This document shows, piece after piece, positions 1-6,128 of a stretch of DNA of 7,068 nt. The DNA is from Atopobium sp. (GTDB taxonomy: Bacteria; Actinomycetota; Coriobacteriia; Coriobacteriales; Atopobiaceae): contig JABZHD010000056.1 of NCBI GenBank assembly GCA_015259045.1, positions 1-7,068 of the forward strand. Direction: 5' to 3'. Position numbers and translations under genes: made by a program. The notes beneath the pieces are model-generated. The model worked only from the letters and a program-made list of their open reading frames with translations, had not been told where the DNA came from and did not search any database. Every line of letters begins with the position of its first letter. Positions within the stretch are counted from its first letter, which is position 1.

Positions 1-417
1 GGTTGGATCGAGTTCAGCGGCAGCGCCGGTGCCAGCGCCCGCAACAACGGTAGGCGCCTCATCTGGGGAGATGTAGGAGTCGTCAGCGGTAGCCTCTAGG
101 AGCGAGGTTTCTGCAGCAGCTGCATCTTCGTCACCTGCTGGGTACTCTGCGAGGACGGTTGCGTCTGGATCGGCTGTGTCTGGGTCAGTTGCGGTATCAA
201 CTTGATCGACAGCCTCAGCTGGTGCGATAACCTCAGTAGCTGCGATGGAGTTGTCGAGTGCGGTTTCTGGTGCAGGATCTGTGGACTCGGCGAGCGCATC
301 GGTTTTCTCGACGTCAGCGACGTCAGCGGTGTCCGCAACGTCCGAAAGCTTCTGTCCGCAGTTGGAACAGAACTTTGCGTGCTTGCCAATTTCAGCTCCG
401 CAGTTGGGGCAATTCAT
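1..417 (-). CDS. Zinc-ribbon protein with acidic low-complexity tail (partial, C-terminus outside window)
   Basis: An open frame of 139 codons starts at 417 and leaves the window at base 1 without a stop, so the C-terminus is missing. The first 24 residues form a short zinc ribbon: CPNC at residues 3-6 and CSNC at 18-21, the usual four-cysteine zinc site of small N-terminal zinc-ribbon domains. The rest that is visible (about residues 25-139) is rich in Ala, Asp, Glu, Thr and Val and looks disordered. It includes an ADV-ADV repeat encoded by a 9-bp tandem repeat at 310-327. No membrane segment is visible before the edge, although proteins of this design often have one further on. The start is supported by AAGGAG placed about 7 bases upstream. 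The gene lies downstream of asnA on the same strand but 178 bases away, with its own promoter candidate. The function is unknown; the ribbon may bind a protein or nucleic acid. Confidence 0.8.
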   Translation of the reverse strand, partial: MNCPNCGAEIGKHAKFCSNCGQKLSDVADTADVADVEKTDALAESTDPAPETALDNSIAATEVIAPAEAVDQVDTATDPDTADPDATVLAEYPAGDEDAAAAETSLLEATADDSYISPDEAPTVVAGAGTGAAAELDPT

Positions 418-475
418 AGAGTCGCTCCTTAAATCGCCAGTTAGACTCAGTGGCTTTTCATTACACTGGGTTACT

Positions 476-503
476 ATTGTAGCGTTAACAGGAGAAACGC
501 CAA
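476..503 (-). promoter_or_regulatory. Candidate sigma-70-type promoter of the zinc-ribbon gene
   Basis: Reading the minus strand, TTGGCG (498-503) and TACAAT (476-481) are separated by 16 bases. They match the -35 and -10 consensus at four and five positions. The -10 box is about 59 bases upstream of the start codon at 417. This is pattern matching only. Confidence 0.4.
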
Positions 504-578
504 AATGTTTTTAGTTTTGAGGGCGGCTGCGCGCGCTGAGGGCTGCGTGATGTGGCTCGATGCCAAGTGCTCCAGGCA

Positions 579-602
579 GCAGATTAGAGCGCAGATTAGA
601 GC
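579..602. repeat. 12-bp perfect tandem repeat over the asnA stop codon
   Basis: GCAGATTAGAGC occurs twice head to tail (579-590 and 591-602). On the minus strand the repeat unit is four codons and contains the asnA stop TAA. A second in-frame TAA therefore follows the first after three codons. It looks like a small slippage duplication at the 3' end of asnA. Confidence 0.85.
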
Positions 603-1597
603 AGAGAAACGCCTGCTTCAGCGCAACGATCCTCGGTCTGCTTGTCCCAGATAGATGCCTGCACCTCTCCGACGTGCGCTTTTTCTAGCAGCAGCATACA
701 AAGACGGCTTTGGCCAATGCCGCCGCCAATGGTAAAAGGCAGCTCGCCGTCAATGAGCATCTTATGGAACGGCAGCTCAAGGCGGTCCTCGCATCCAGCG
801 ATTGCCAGCTGTGACCTAAGCGCCTCAGCGTCAACACGAATGCCCATACTGCTAATCTCAATCGCAGAGTCCAGGGTCTCATCCCAGAACAACAGGTCAC
901 CGTTGAGTGACCAGTCGTCGTAGTCGGGAGACCTGAAGTCGTGAGGCTGGCCGGAGTTCAGAGCACCGCCAATACCCACGATAAACGTGGTTGGATGCTC
1001 GCGAACAAACAGATCTTCTCGCTGTTTAGGCGTCTGGGTAGGGTAGAGGTCCTCCAGCTCCTGCGAGGTCACGAAAGTGACTTCGCGACTGAGCTGCGTG
1101 TTAAGCTGGGGATAGTGCCACTTGAGCTCGTCGAGGGTGCCGCAAATTGCCTCGACAATGCGGCAAACCGCGTCCTCTAGCGTATCGGTGTTGCGCTCGT
1201 CTTGCGTGATGATGCGCTCCCAGTCCCACTGGTCCACGTAAATGGAGTGCAGGTTATCGGGCTGTTCGTCGCGACGGATAGCGTTCATGTCACAGACCAG
1301 GCCGCGACCAACGGCAAAGTTGTAGCGCCAGAGTGCATAGCGCTTCCACTTTGCAAGCGACTGAACCACCTCGGCGGTCTTGCCCACGTTTGGCAGGTCA
1401 AAGGCAACAGGATGCTCAACACCATTGAGGTTGTCGTTCATGCCGGTAAGCGGATCAACAATCAGCGGAGCGGTGACGCGCGACAGCTTCAGCGCGGCGC
1501 ACAGCTTGGTCAGAAACACGTTCTTGACCTGTTCAATTGCTTTCTGCGTATCGTAAAGCGAAAGGCTTGAACGGTAGCCCTCGGGAATCTTGGTCAT
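596..1597 (-). CDS. asnA: Aspartate--ammonia ligase (ammonia-dependent asparagine synthetase)
   Basis: AsnA makes asparagine from aspartate, ammonia and ATP in the cytoplasm. It has a class II aminoacyl-tRNA-synthetase-like fold. The 333-residue product matches my memory of E. coli AsnA (330 residues) along its whole length. Landmarks are SLAKWKR near residues 80-86, SIYVDQWDWE at 118-127, RSPDYDDW at 222-229, LNGDLLFW at 231-238, SSMGIRVD at 249-256 and the glycine-rich TIGGGIGQSRL at 289-299 near the C-terminus. I chose the start at 1597 (MTKIPEGY) because AAGGAGA lies 7 bases upstream and the alignment begins there. The open frame extends 20 codons further, to 1657, but that extension has no family counterpart. 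The gene stands alone between a divergent unknown gene and the zinc-ribbon gene. No convincing terminator hairpin follows it. Confidence 0.96.
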   Translation of the reverse strand: MTKIPEGYRSSLSLYDTQKAIEQVKNVFLTKLCAALKLSRVTAPLIVDPLTGMNDNLNGVEHPVAFDLPNVGKTAEVVQSLAKWKRYALWRYNFAVGRGLVCDMNAIRRDEQPDNLHSIYVDQWDWERIITQDERNTDTLEDAVCRIVEAICGTLDELKWHYPQLNTQLSREVTFVTSQELEDLYPTQTPKQREDLFVREHPTTFIVGIGGALNSGQPHDFRSPDYDDWSLNGDLLFWDETLDSAIEISSMGIRVDAEALRSQLAIAGCEDRLELPFHKMLIDGELPFTIGGGIGQSRLCMLLLEKAHVGEVQASIWDKQTEDRCAEAGVSLL

Positions 1598-1827
1598 GTG
1601 GTCTCCTTGCAAGAGAGCGCTAAAAATTTGATTGCGCTGATTTTGCCTTCTTTCCACAACCCTTTGGCGAGAAACCCGTGTGATTTAACCGTTTTGTCAA
1701 AAAGAGTAAATAGTATGCACGCTACTTTTAATGCAAGGTAACTTCTCTGTCTTGATTAGTAAGAAATGGCAGTTTTGTTCTGGGACAGCGTAAATTAGGC
1801 ATGCTTTCCAGAGTGACAATTGCCTTA

Positions 1828-1847
1828 GTGTCCACTTTGTTGGACAC
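1828..1847. promoter_or_regulatory. Inverted repeat, candidate operator of the unknown gene
   Basis: GTGTCCA (1828-1834) and TGGACAC (1841-1847) are a perfect 7-bp inverted repeat with a 6-base centre. The right arm overlaps the proposed -35 box, the classical place for a repressor site. It could also form a hairpin, but no T tract follows, so a terminator is unlikely. Confidence 0.5.
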
Positions 1848-1868
1848 ATGAAATCTTATGAGTATCTA
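1840..1868 (+). promoter_or_regulatory. Candidate promoter of the unknown plus-strand gene
   Basis: TTGGAC (1840-1845) and TATCTA (1863-1868) are separated by 17 bases and lie about 30 bases upstream of the start codon at 1898. The consensus match is modest (four and three of six), but spacing and position are right. A 10-bp perfect palindrome, TGTTGCAACA, follows at 1873-1882 between promoter and ribosome binding site. Confidence 0.35.
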
Positions 1869-1897
1869 GATTTGTTGCAACAGAGAAAGGAGTTGTA

Positions 1898-2752
1898 ATG
1901 GGTCTTGATGCTTTTGTTCGCTGCAGGTGTTTTGAAGAGGGAAAACTTAAACCCGGTCCAATGCCCCTTGAAGATCTTTACATTGATGATGAAGAGTTTA
2001 TCTGTTCGAAGCTTTTAGATCAGAAGCGTAAAGAGCTTAGCTCTGAACAGTTTGAGGAGCTCTATGGAGACCTAGAGCGTGATTTTGTTGATTGGACATA
2101 TAATGCCTGCGAGCATGAAGATGGTGAAATTTGTTCCGAAAGAGTTGGTAATTTTTGCGGCTTGTTAAGCATTGGTGCAGTTTTAAGTTCAGATGAGGGC
2201 GAGTTAAAGTACCCTCTGTTAAATAATATGCTTCCTGATGGCAATGGAGGTGTTTATCCAGTTGAAAAAGCACAGTCTACTCTTGATGAACTTGATAGAT
2301 TCATAGAAGAGCATTCAAAGATCCCGGGATATCAGCTCATTGATGAGGAGACGAATAAAGTTCTTATTTCCTGTGCGGTGGATGACGGTTTTTGTCTTTA
2401 CAGTGACAAATATATTGATTATGGATTTACAGAAGACACAATGTATTTCCATCAGCTTAAGCCTTCACGTATATTTTACGCTGACCATTTTTGCCAGATT
2501 CCAGCTGATGATTTTGAACAGACGCATAAGGTGGTTGTTTTTTGCAATGAACCAAATAACAGTGCGTCAAACTTTAAAATGACTTTACCAGGTCCGATTG
2601 ATAGTGAATTAGACAATTCTGTTTTAAGAAGCTTTTCTGTTCAAAAGGCAACTTTAGACTTCAAAGAAACCGGTCATTTTTGGAGGCTAAATAAAATTAG
2701 GAATCTCCTTGTAGCATCTATAGAAACAAAACATCCTATTTGTTGGTGCTAA
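1898..2752 (+). CDS. Cysteine-rich conserved protein of unknown function (MGLD...CWC type)
   Basis: This 284-residue soluble protein has no signal peptide or membrane segment that I can see. It begins MGLDAFVRCRC, with CxC at residues 9-11. Near residues 70-87 it has ACEHEDGE...CSERVGNFC, in the middle a MLPDGNGG segment, and it ends SIETKHPICWC, with CxC at 282-284. There are twelve cysteines in all. From memory this matches an uncharacterised family that opens MGLDxxVxCxC and closes with an S/A-rich ET-NP-xWC tail. I know no function for it. The CxC pairs and His/Glu/Asp residues suggest metal binding, but that is inference. The start has AAAGGAG five bases upstream. Sampled 60-base lines are about 30-42% GC, against about 60% in asnA, so recent acquisition is plausible. 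It is transcribed alone, divergent from asnA and convergent with the cupin gene. Confidence 0.8.
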   Translation: MGLDAFVRCRCFEEGKLKPGPMPLEDLYIDDEEFICSKLLDQKRKELSSEQFEELYGDLERDFVDWTYNACEHEDGEICSERVGNFCGLLSIGAVLSSDEGELKYPLLNNMLPDGNGGVYPVEKAQSTLDELDRFIEEHSKIPGYQLIDEETNKVLISCAVDDGFCLYSDKYIDYGFTEDTMYFHQLKPSRIFYADHFCQIPADDFEQTHKVVVFCNEPNNSASNFKMTLPGPIDSELDNSVLRSFSVQKATLDFKETGHFWRLNKIRNLLVASIETKHPICWC

Positions 2753-2800
2753 AAACATATGGGCTGCGCTATCTGATTGTGGTCTGATATCGTGTTGTCC

Positions 2801-2832
2801 AAAAAAGAGGGCCACCGCCAGGCGGCCCTCTT
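2801..2832 (-). terminator. Intrinsic terminator of the lsrR-lsrK-cupin unit
   Basis: On the minus strand AAGAGGGCC pairs perfectly with GGCCCTCTT. The inner bases add a G-U pair and two G-C pairs, giving a 12-bp stem with a 4-base loop. A run of six T follows directly (2801-2806 as A on the plus strand). It lies 79 bases after the cupin stop. In the plus direction the stem lacks a good T tract, so any effect on the unknown gene would be weaker. Confidence 0.9.
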
Positions 2833-2911
2833 CGCGTTTGCACTAACGAGAAGAACGTCACGCTTGAACGATCTTCTCGCCAAGCGCTGGTTTTCTCACC
2901 AGATGTTGATC

Positions 2912-3262
2912 TTAGTAGGTAGGGTTCTCTACCTCAACCTTGTCGACTTCCTGGAAAGGAGCAAGGGTTGAGACCATAACGATTGGCTCGTCATAAGGGT
3001 TGTTGACGTAGTGGACCTCGCCGGGCTCAATGTGGATGAAGTCGCCAGCCGAGAGAGTGTGAACCTCGCCGTCAACCACAATGTCAATCTTGCCCTGGAG
3101 GATGTGGAAGTTCTCCTCCATAATGTTGTGGTAGTGGGCCTGGAAATCCTGGCCTGGCTGGAACTGGACCATGGCGTAGTTCATGCGAGGACCCTTCATC
3201 AGGTACTTAGGGCCGTGATCTCCGCACCTATACTCAAAATCGTTCTCGTTGACAATAAACAT
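2912..3262 (-). CDS. Small single-domain cupin protein in the AI-2 locus
   Basis: This 116-residue protein is a single cupin barrel with no other domain. Cupin motif 1 is visible from G37: H43-x-H45, then E50, then G57, following the G-x5-HxH-x4-E-x6-G pattern. Motif 2 is GDFIHIEPGEVH at residues 73-84 followed by N88, with a Glu where the first Pro of the motif usually stands. H43, H45, E50 and H84 are the expected metal ligands, so a metal site is likely intact. The start has AAGGA seven bases upstream. The gene is last in the lsrR-lsrK-cupin run, 89 bases after lsrK and just before a strong terminator. Cupins of this size act as sugar isomerases, epimerases, dioxygenases or ligand-binding proteins. 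A role in handling AI-2 or phospho-AI-2 is inferred from position only. Confidence 0.88.
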   Translation of the reverse strand: MFIVNENDFEYRCGDHGPKYLMKGPRMNYAMVQFQPGQDFQAHYHNIMEENFHILQGKIDIVVDGEVHTLSAGDFIHIEPGEVHYVNNPYDEPIVMVSTLAPFQEVDKVEVENPTY

Positions 3263-3316
3263 CTTGCTTTCCTTTCAGGCGCAACTTGTACTGCGACCAA
3301 ACGTTCTTTTTGCGTG

Positions 3317-3340
3317 CCACGCGTATCCGCGGCGCGGTGG
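3317..3340. repeat. GC-rich hairpin in the lsrK-cupin gap
   Basis: CCACGCG (3317-3323) can pair with CGCGGTGG (3333-3340) through one bulged base. The loop contains the CCGCGG palindrome. No T tract follows in either direction, so it is not a normal terminator. It could stabilise or process the mRNA between lsrK and the cupin gene. The 89-base gap (3263-3351) is otherwise featureless. Confidence 0.35.
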
Positions 3341-3351
3341 AGTCCCGGCGT

Positions 3352-4914
3352 TTACAGACCAGGTGCTCTCCACATGCTTTTGACCTTGCCCTCTTCTGCA
3401 AGCTCAAGCTGACTCTTGTAAACATCCTTCCACTGGACATAGAGCTGGTCGTAAACAGCCTTGTTGTCGGGGTTGGGGGAGAATGTCTTATCCCATTTAA
3501 CAACGCGCTTTGCACCCTCAGCGATGCTTGGGTAGATGCCCACACCGTAGCCTGCAAGAACAGCGGCACCCAGAGCAGTTGCCTCTTTGACCTCTGGAAT
3601 GCGAACGTTCTTGCCGGTAACGTCGGCAACAATCTGTGCCCACAGAGGGCTCTTGGAAGCGCCGCCTGCAAAGATGAGCTCGTCTGGCTCATTGCCGGTA
3701 GCCTCTTTGACCAGGTCAATATGGCCACGGACGAGAAGGGCAGTGTTCTCCAAAATTGCGCGATAGAAGGTGTACTTATTGAAACGCTCTGGATCAAGCT
3801 CAAAGTTGGTGAACGTTGGGCTTGCATGGGTCCAGTGGATGTAGTTCATAACGTCGCTGAAGCAGCAAAGCATACCGTGGCTACCTGCAGGAATCTCTGC
3901 AGCGTGCTCGTTCATGACGTCGTACACGTCAATGCCGCGCTCTTCTGCCTCGGCCTTTTCTGCCTGGCAGAAGCCGTCACGATACCAACGCATAACCAGA
4001 CCAGGCTTGAATGCCAGAGCCTCGTACTGCCAAATCTGTGGAATAGCGTGGCAGTTTACACGGACGCGATAATCTGGGTCTGGAGTGCTCTTATCGGTGT
4101 TGAACTCGTACTGCCAGAAGCTACCACCAAAAACGCCAGCCTGGCCAGGTTCGCAAGCGCCAACGCCAATCATGCCCAGCTGGCAATCGCCGCCGCCAAT
4201 AACAACAGGAGTGCCCTCGGCAAGGCCGGTCTCTGCTGCAGCGTCTGCAGTTACAGCGCCAAGAACTTCTCCACACTCGATAACCTGTCCAAACAGGTCG
4301 TCACGCAGACCGCACTCTTTAGCAATCTCTGGATCCCAGGCACGCTCTTCTAGGCTCATGATGCCGGTAGTGCTGCCGTTTGATGGCTCAACCGCCAGAA
4401 TACCGGTGAGCTTGTAAGCAAGCCAGTCGTTGAACATGCCAATCTTGGCTGCCTTGTTGTAGATTTCTGGCATCTTGTTCTTAACCCACAGAAGACGAGG
4501 TAGGGCGCCTAGCGCATAGGTCTGACCACTCTTCTGGTAAATCTTCTTTTCAAGCTCTGGATCCATATCAATGAGCTGCTTGACCTCGTCAACGCTTCGA
4601 GCGTCAACGTTAGCACACGCCCAAATCTCATTGCCGTCCTGGTCATACAAGAGGATGCCCTCGCGCATGCAGGTGGTGGAAATACCAGCGATTTCTTTAG
4701 GATCAATGGAGGTCTTTGCCAGAACCTCTTTGATGCAGTCCAGAGCAAGCTGCCAGTCAGCAACCCAGTCAAAGTCCATGCTGCCAGGCCAACGAGGGTC
4801 CTCGTGGTGCTCCCACTCGCGCTGAGCAACCCCAACCTGCTCACCGTCAACACTAAAGAGAACGGCGCGAATACTTCCTGTTCCCGCGTCTAGTGCAAGA
4901 AGATACTTGCTCAT
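3352..4914 (-). CDS. lsrK: Autoinducer-2 kinase (FGGY carbohydrate kinase family)
   Basis: LsrK phosphorylates the AI-2 precursor (S)-4,5-dihydroxypentane-2,3-dione with ATP in the cytoplasm, trapping it and producing the inducer that LsrR senses. The 520-residue product aligns from end to end with my memory of E. coli LsrK. The N-terminal phosphate-binding motif is LDAGTGSIRA (residues 8-17). Also visible are MREGILLY (83-90), IWACANVDAR (97-106) and GGGDCQLG (240-247), whose D243 is the expected catalytic base. The C-terminal ATP-site segment is FAGGASKSPLW (415-425), followed by VKEATALGAA (442-451) and a closing MWRAPGL, close to the LWKAPGL end of the E. coli protein. The start has AGGAGG five bases upstream. 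It follows lsrR after 14 bases, so the two are almost surely cotranscribed. Glycerol or xylulose kinases share the fold, but the LsrK-specific stretches argue against them. Confidence 0.95.
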   Translation of the reverse strand: MSKYLLALDAGTGSIRAVLFSVDGEQVGVAQREWEHHEDPRWPGSMDFDWVADWQLALDCIKEVLAKTSIDPKEIAGISTTCMREGILLYDQDGNEIWACANVDARSVDEVKQLIDMDPELEKKIYQKSGQTYALGALPRLLWVKNKMPEIYNKAAKIGMFNDWLAYKLTGILAVEPSNGSTTGIMSLEERAWDPEIAKECGLRDDLFGQVIECGEVLGAVTADAAAETGLAEGTPVVIGGGDCQLGMIGVGACEPGQAGVFGGSFWQYEFNTDKSTPDPDYRVRVNCHAIPQIWQYEALAFKPGLVMRWYRDGFCQAEKAEAEERGIDVYDVMNEHAAEIPAGSHGMLCCFSDVMNYIHWTHASPTFTNFELDPERFNKYTFYRAILENTALLVRGHIDLVKEATGNEPDELIFAGGASKSPLWAQIVADVTGKNVRIPEVKEATALGAAVLAGYGVGIYPSIAEGAKRVVKWDKTFSPNPDNKAVYDQLYVQWKDVYKSQLELAEEGKVKSMWRAPGL

Positions 4915-4928
4915 TAGATCCTCCTTGT

Positions 4929-5843
4929 TTACGAAAGAAGCAGTTCAGCAGCGGTGTCTGAATCCGTGATCAGCACGTTCAGATAACCGCCGTTAAGCAC
5001 TGCTTTAATTGCCGTAACCTTATCTTTGCCACCAGCAACGCCAACAACGTTCTTGAGCTGGCGAAGCTTGTCCAGATCGGTACTAATGACGCGATCTTCA
5101 ATTTCTGTCTGAATAAGATTGCCGTCTTTATCCATAAAGTGATTCAAGACGTCACCGACGGCTCCTTGCATCTTAAGTACGGTCAGCTCGCCCTCGTTAA
5201 GGATGCCATTGCGCAAAACGGTGGCGCCCTCAACTGCGGCGCCAATGCCGACCACACTCATGTCCGCATATTCCGTCATGGTAGATACGTCTTGCAGGCT
5301 TTTCTCGTCAAGAAGTGCATCGCGCACTTGGCGAGAAGACACAACAAGTGGAGACGGTGTCAGGAACAGGTGCATGGAGTAGGCGGTGGTGCCAACGGAT
5401 GGCAGGTAGTAGCTCACGCCGCCCGTAAGGCTTACAACGTTAAGTGATTCCTCGCGGTTCTTGGCAAGAAATCCCAGCATGCGACTGACGGTATCGCCGT
5501 AGCCAATGTTGAGGTAGCCGTCCTCGCGCAGGTGATCGGAGACGTAGTGAGCTGCGCCCTGAGCAATAGATTGATTAATGGCAGAGCTGTCCAGGGGAGT
5601 TGGGACCACAAAAGCGTCCTTGAGGCCAAAGCGGTCAATAAGGAGTTGTTCTGCGGAAACGCGCTGGCTATCGTTCTTTCTGAAGCTGAACTGAACAATA
5701 CCCTGCGCGCGAGCCTCTTCAAGCAGACGGATAACTTTTGCACGAGAAACGCCCATGACCTCAGCAATCTGAGCCTGGGTGTTATCTTCCATGTAGTAAT
5801 ACCATGCAGCCTTAGTAGCTAGTGCATAAGTTTGTTCGTCCAT
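4929..5843 (-). CDS. lsrR: Lsr-type transcriptional repressor (SorC/DeoR-like sugar-binding family)
   Basis: LsrR represses the lsr genes until phospho-AI-2 binds its C-terminal domain. The 304-residue product has an N-terminal helix-turn-helix around residues 22-46 (QAQIAEVMGVSRAKVIRLLEE). Its sugar-binding domain carries GYGDT (114-118), SLTGGV (138-143), VVGIGA (197-202), QGAVGD (226-231) and VAGG (269-272). It ends YLNVLITDSDTAAELLLS, very like the end of E. coli LsrR, and the overall length is close to that protein's 317 residues. AGGAGG lies four bases upstream of the start. It is the first gene of the unit lsrR-lsrK-cupin and is divergent from lsrA, the same divergent lsrR/lsrA relation as in E. 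coli. It is probably autoregulated through the dyad at 5857-5889. Confidence 0.94.
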   Translation of the reverse strand: MDEQTYALATKAAWYYYMEDNTQAQIAEVMGVSRAKVIRLLEEARAQGIVQFSFRKNDSQRVSAEQLLIDRFGLKDAFVVPTPLDSSAINQSIAQGAAHYVSDHLREDGYLNIGYGDTVSRMLGFLAKNREESLNVVSLTGGVSYYLPSVGTTAYSMHLFLTPSPLVVSSRQVRDALLDEKSLQDVSTMTEYADMSVVGIGAAVEGATVLRNGILNEGELTVLKMQGAVGDVLNHFMDKDGNLIQTEIEDRVISTDLDKLRQLKNVVGVAGGKDKVTAIKAVLNGGYLNVLITDSDTAAELLLS

Positions 5844-5856
5844 GCATCCTCCTGTT

Positions 5857-5889
5857 GATACTTTTGTTTAATGATAAAACATTTGTATC
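5857..5889. promoter_or_regulatory. 33-bp interrupted dyad, candidate LsrR operator (lsrR side)
   Basis: Two pairs of inverted arms share one centre at 5873. The inner pair is TGTTT (5865-5869) with AAACA (5877-5881). The outer pair is GATAC (5857-5861) with GTATC (5885-5889). It lies just upstream of the lsrR ribosome binding site. The core resembles the site at 5983-5999, as expected if one regulator binds both. Confidence 0.6.
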
Positions 5890-5905
5890 TAACATACTAG
5901 ACTTC

Positions 5906-5911
5906 ATTATA
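5906..5911 (-). promoter_or_regulatory. Candidate -10 box of the lsrR-lsrK-cupin promoter
   Basis: A perfect TATAAT is read on the minus strand, 62 bases upstream of the lsrR start. The -35 is poor: TGTTAA, 16 bases further up. Transcription from here would place the 5857-5889 dyad in the first part of the transcript, a roadblock position. An alternative -10, TATCAT, lies in the dyad itself at 5871-5876. Confidence 0.35.
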
Positions 5912-5982
5912 GTAATTATTCTCCCTATTAACAGGAAGATATACTACAAATACCATAATTACGTACAGAGCTATTGCGGACT

Positions 5983-5999
5983 ATTGTTCATGATACAAT
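5983..5999. promoter_or_regulatory. 17-bp dyad, candidate LsrR operator (lsrA side)
   Basis: ATTGT and ACAAT are perfect 5-bp arms around a 7-base centre, TCATGAT. The plus strand shares TTGTT, ATGATA and AA in the same order with the core of the 5857-5889 dyad. The right half coincides with the lsrA -10 candidate, so binding here would block RNA polymerase. Confidence 0.5.
5991..5999 (+). promoter_or_regulatory. Candidate extended -10 promoter of lsrA
   Basis: TGATACAAT fits the extended -10 form TGnTATAAT with one mismatch. No good -35 lies 17 bases upstream, which an extended -10 tolerates. It would give a leader of about 120 bases before the lsrA start. Confidence 0.45.
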
Positions 6000-6011
6000 C
6001 AAAAATACCAT

Positions 6012-6081
6012 TCACGGCAGTAATAATACCGTTTGCCGTGACGGTGCTTTGAAGAATGCCTATTTATAGATATCTTCAAAG
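6012..6081 (+). repeat. Inverted-repeat cluster in the lsrA leader
   Basis: Three pairings are possible. TCACGGCA (6012-6019) pairs with TGCCGTGA (6034-6041), an 8-bp perfect stem with a 14-base loop. ACCGT (6028-6032) pairs with ACGGT (6041-6045), which excludes the first. CTTTGAAGA (6047-6055) pairs with TCTTCAAAG (6073-6081), a 9-bp perfect stem with a 17-base loop. They could be further operators on DNA or RNA structures of the leader. None is followed directly by a T run, although T-rich sequence occurs at 6101-6116. Confidence 0.5.
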
Positions 6082-6128
6082 TGTGAAATTTTGTACGGCC
6101 GTTTTGTTATTTTTTGGTAGGAGGTACT

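Larger units (their letters stand above)
1598..1897. other. Divergent intergenic region between asnA and the unknown gene
   Basis: This 300-base non-coding stretch is AT-rich and must hold the promoters of asnA (leftward) and the unknown gene (rightward). For asnA I see only a weak candidate on the minus strand: TTGCAT followed after 15 bases by TACTAT, within about 1709-1736. That spacing is short. For the rightward gene a better candidate, with an inverted repeat over its -35, lies at 1828-1868. I see no small ORF with a ribosome binding site and no RNA gene. Confidence 0.5.

Noticed and set aside
515..560. GC-rich stretch after asnA as a terminator
   Set aside because: I could not build a clean stem followed by a T run on the minus strand. 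The repeats of GCGC are short and offset.
1202..1570. 122-codon plus-strand open frame opposite asnA
   Set aside because: It is fully inside asnA on the other strand, with no recognisable motif or ribosome binding site.
1598..1657. Longer asnA start at 1657
   Set aside because: The extra 20 residues have no counterpart in AsnA, and the internal ATG at 1597 has a well-placed AAGGAGA.
3234..3827. 197-codon minus-strand frame overlapping lsrK and the cupin start
   Set aside because: It is an out-of-frame reading of the lsrK 3' end and the gap, rich in Ser, Arg and Leu with no domain.
3286..4353. 355-codon plus-strand open frame opposite lsrK
   Set aside because: It is antisense to a well-supported kinase gene, has no family resemblance and no ribosome binding site that I can see. 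It is a shadow of codon bias.
5822..6052. 76-codon plus-strand frame in the lsrR-lsrA gap
   Set aside because: It starts inside lsrR on the other strand, has no ribosome binding site, and the region is better explained by promoters and operators. The hydrophobic look comes from AT-rich codons.
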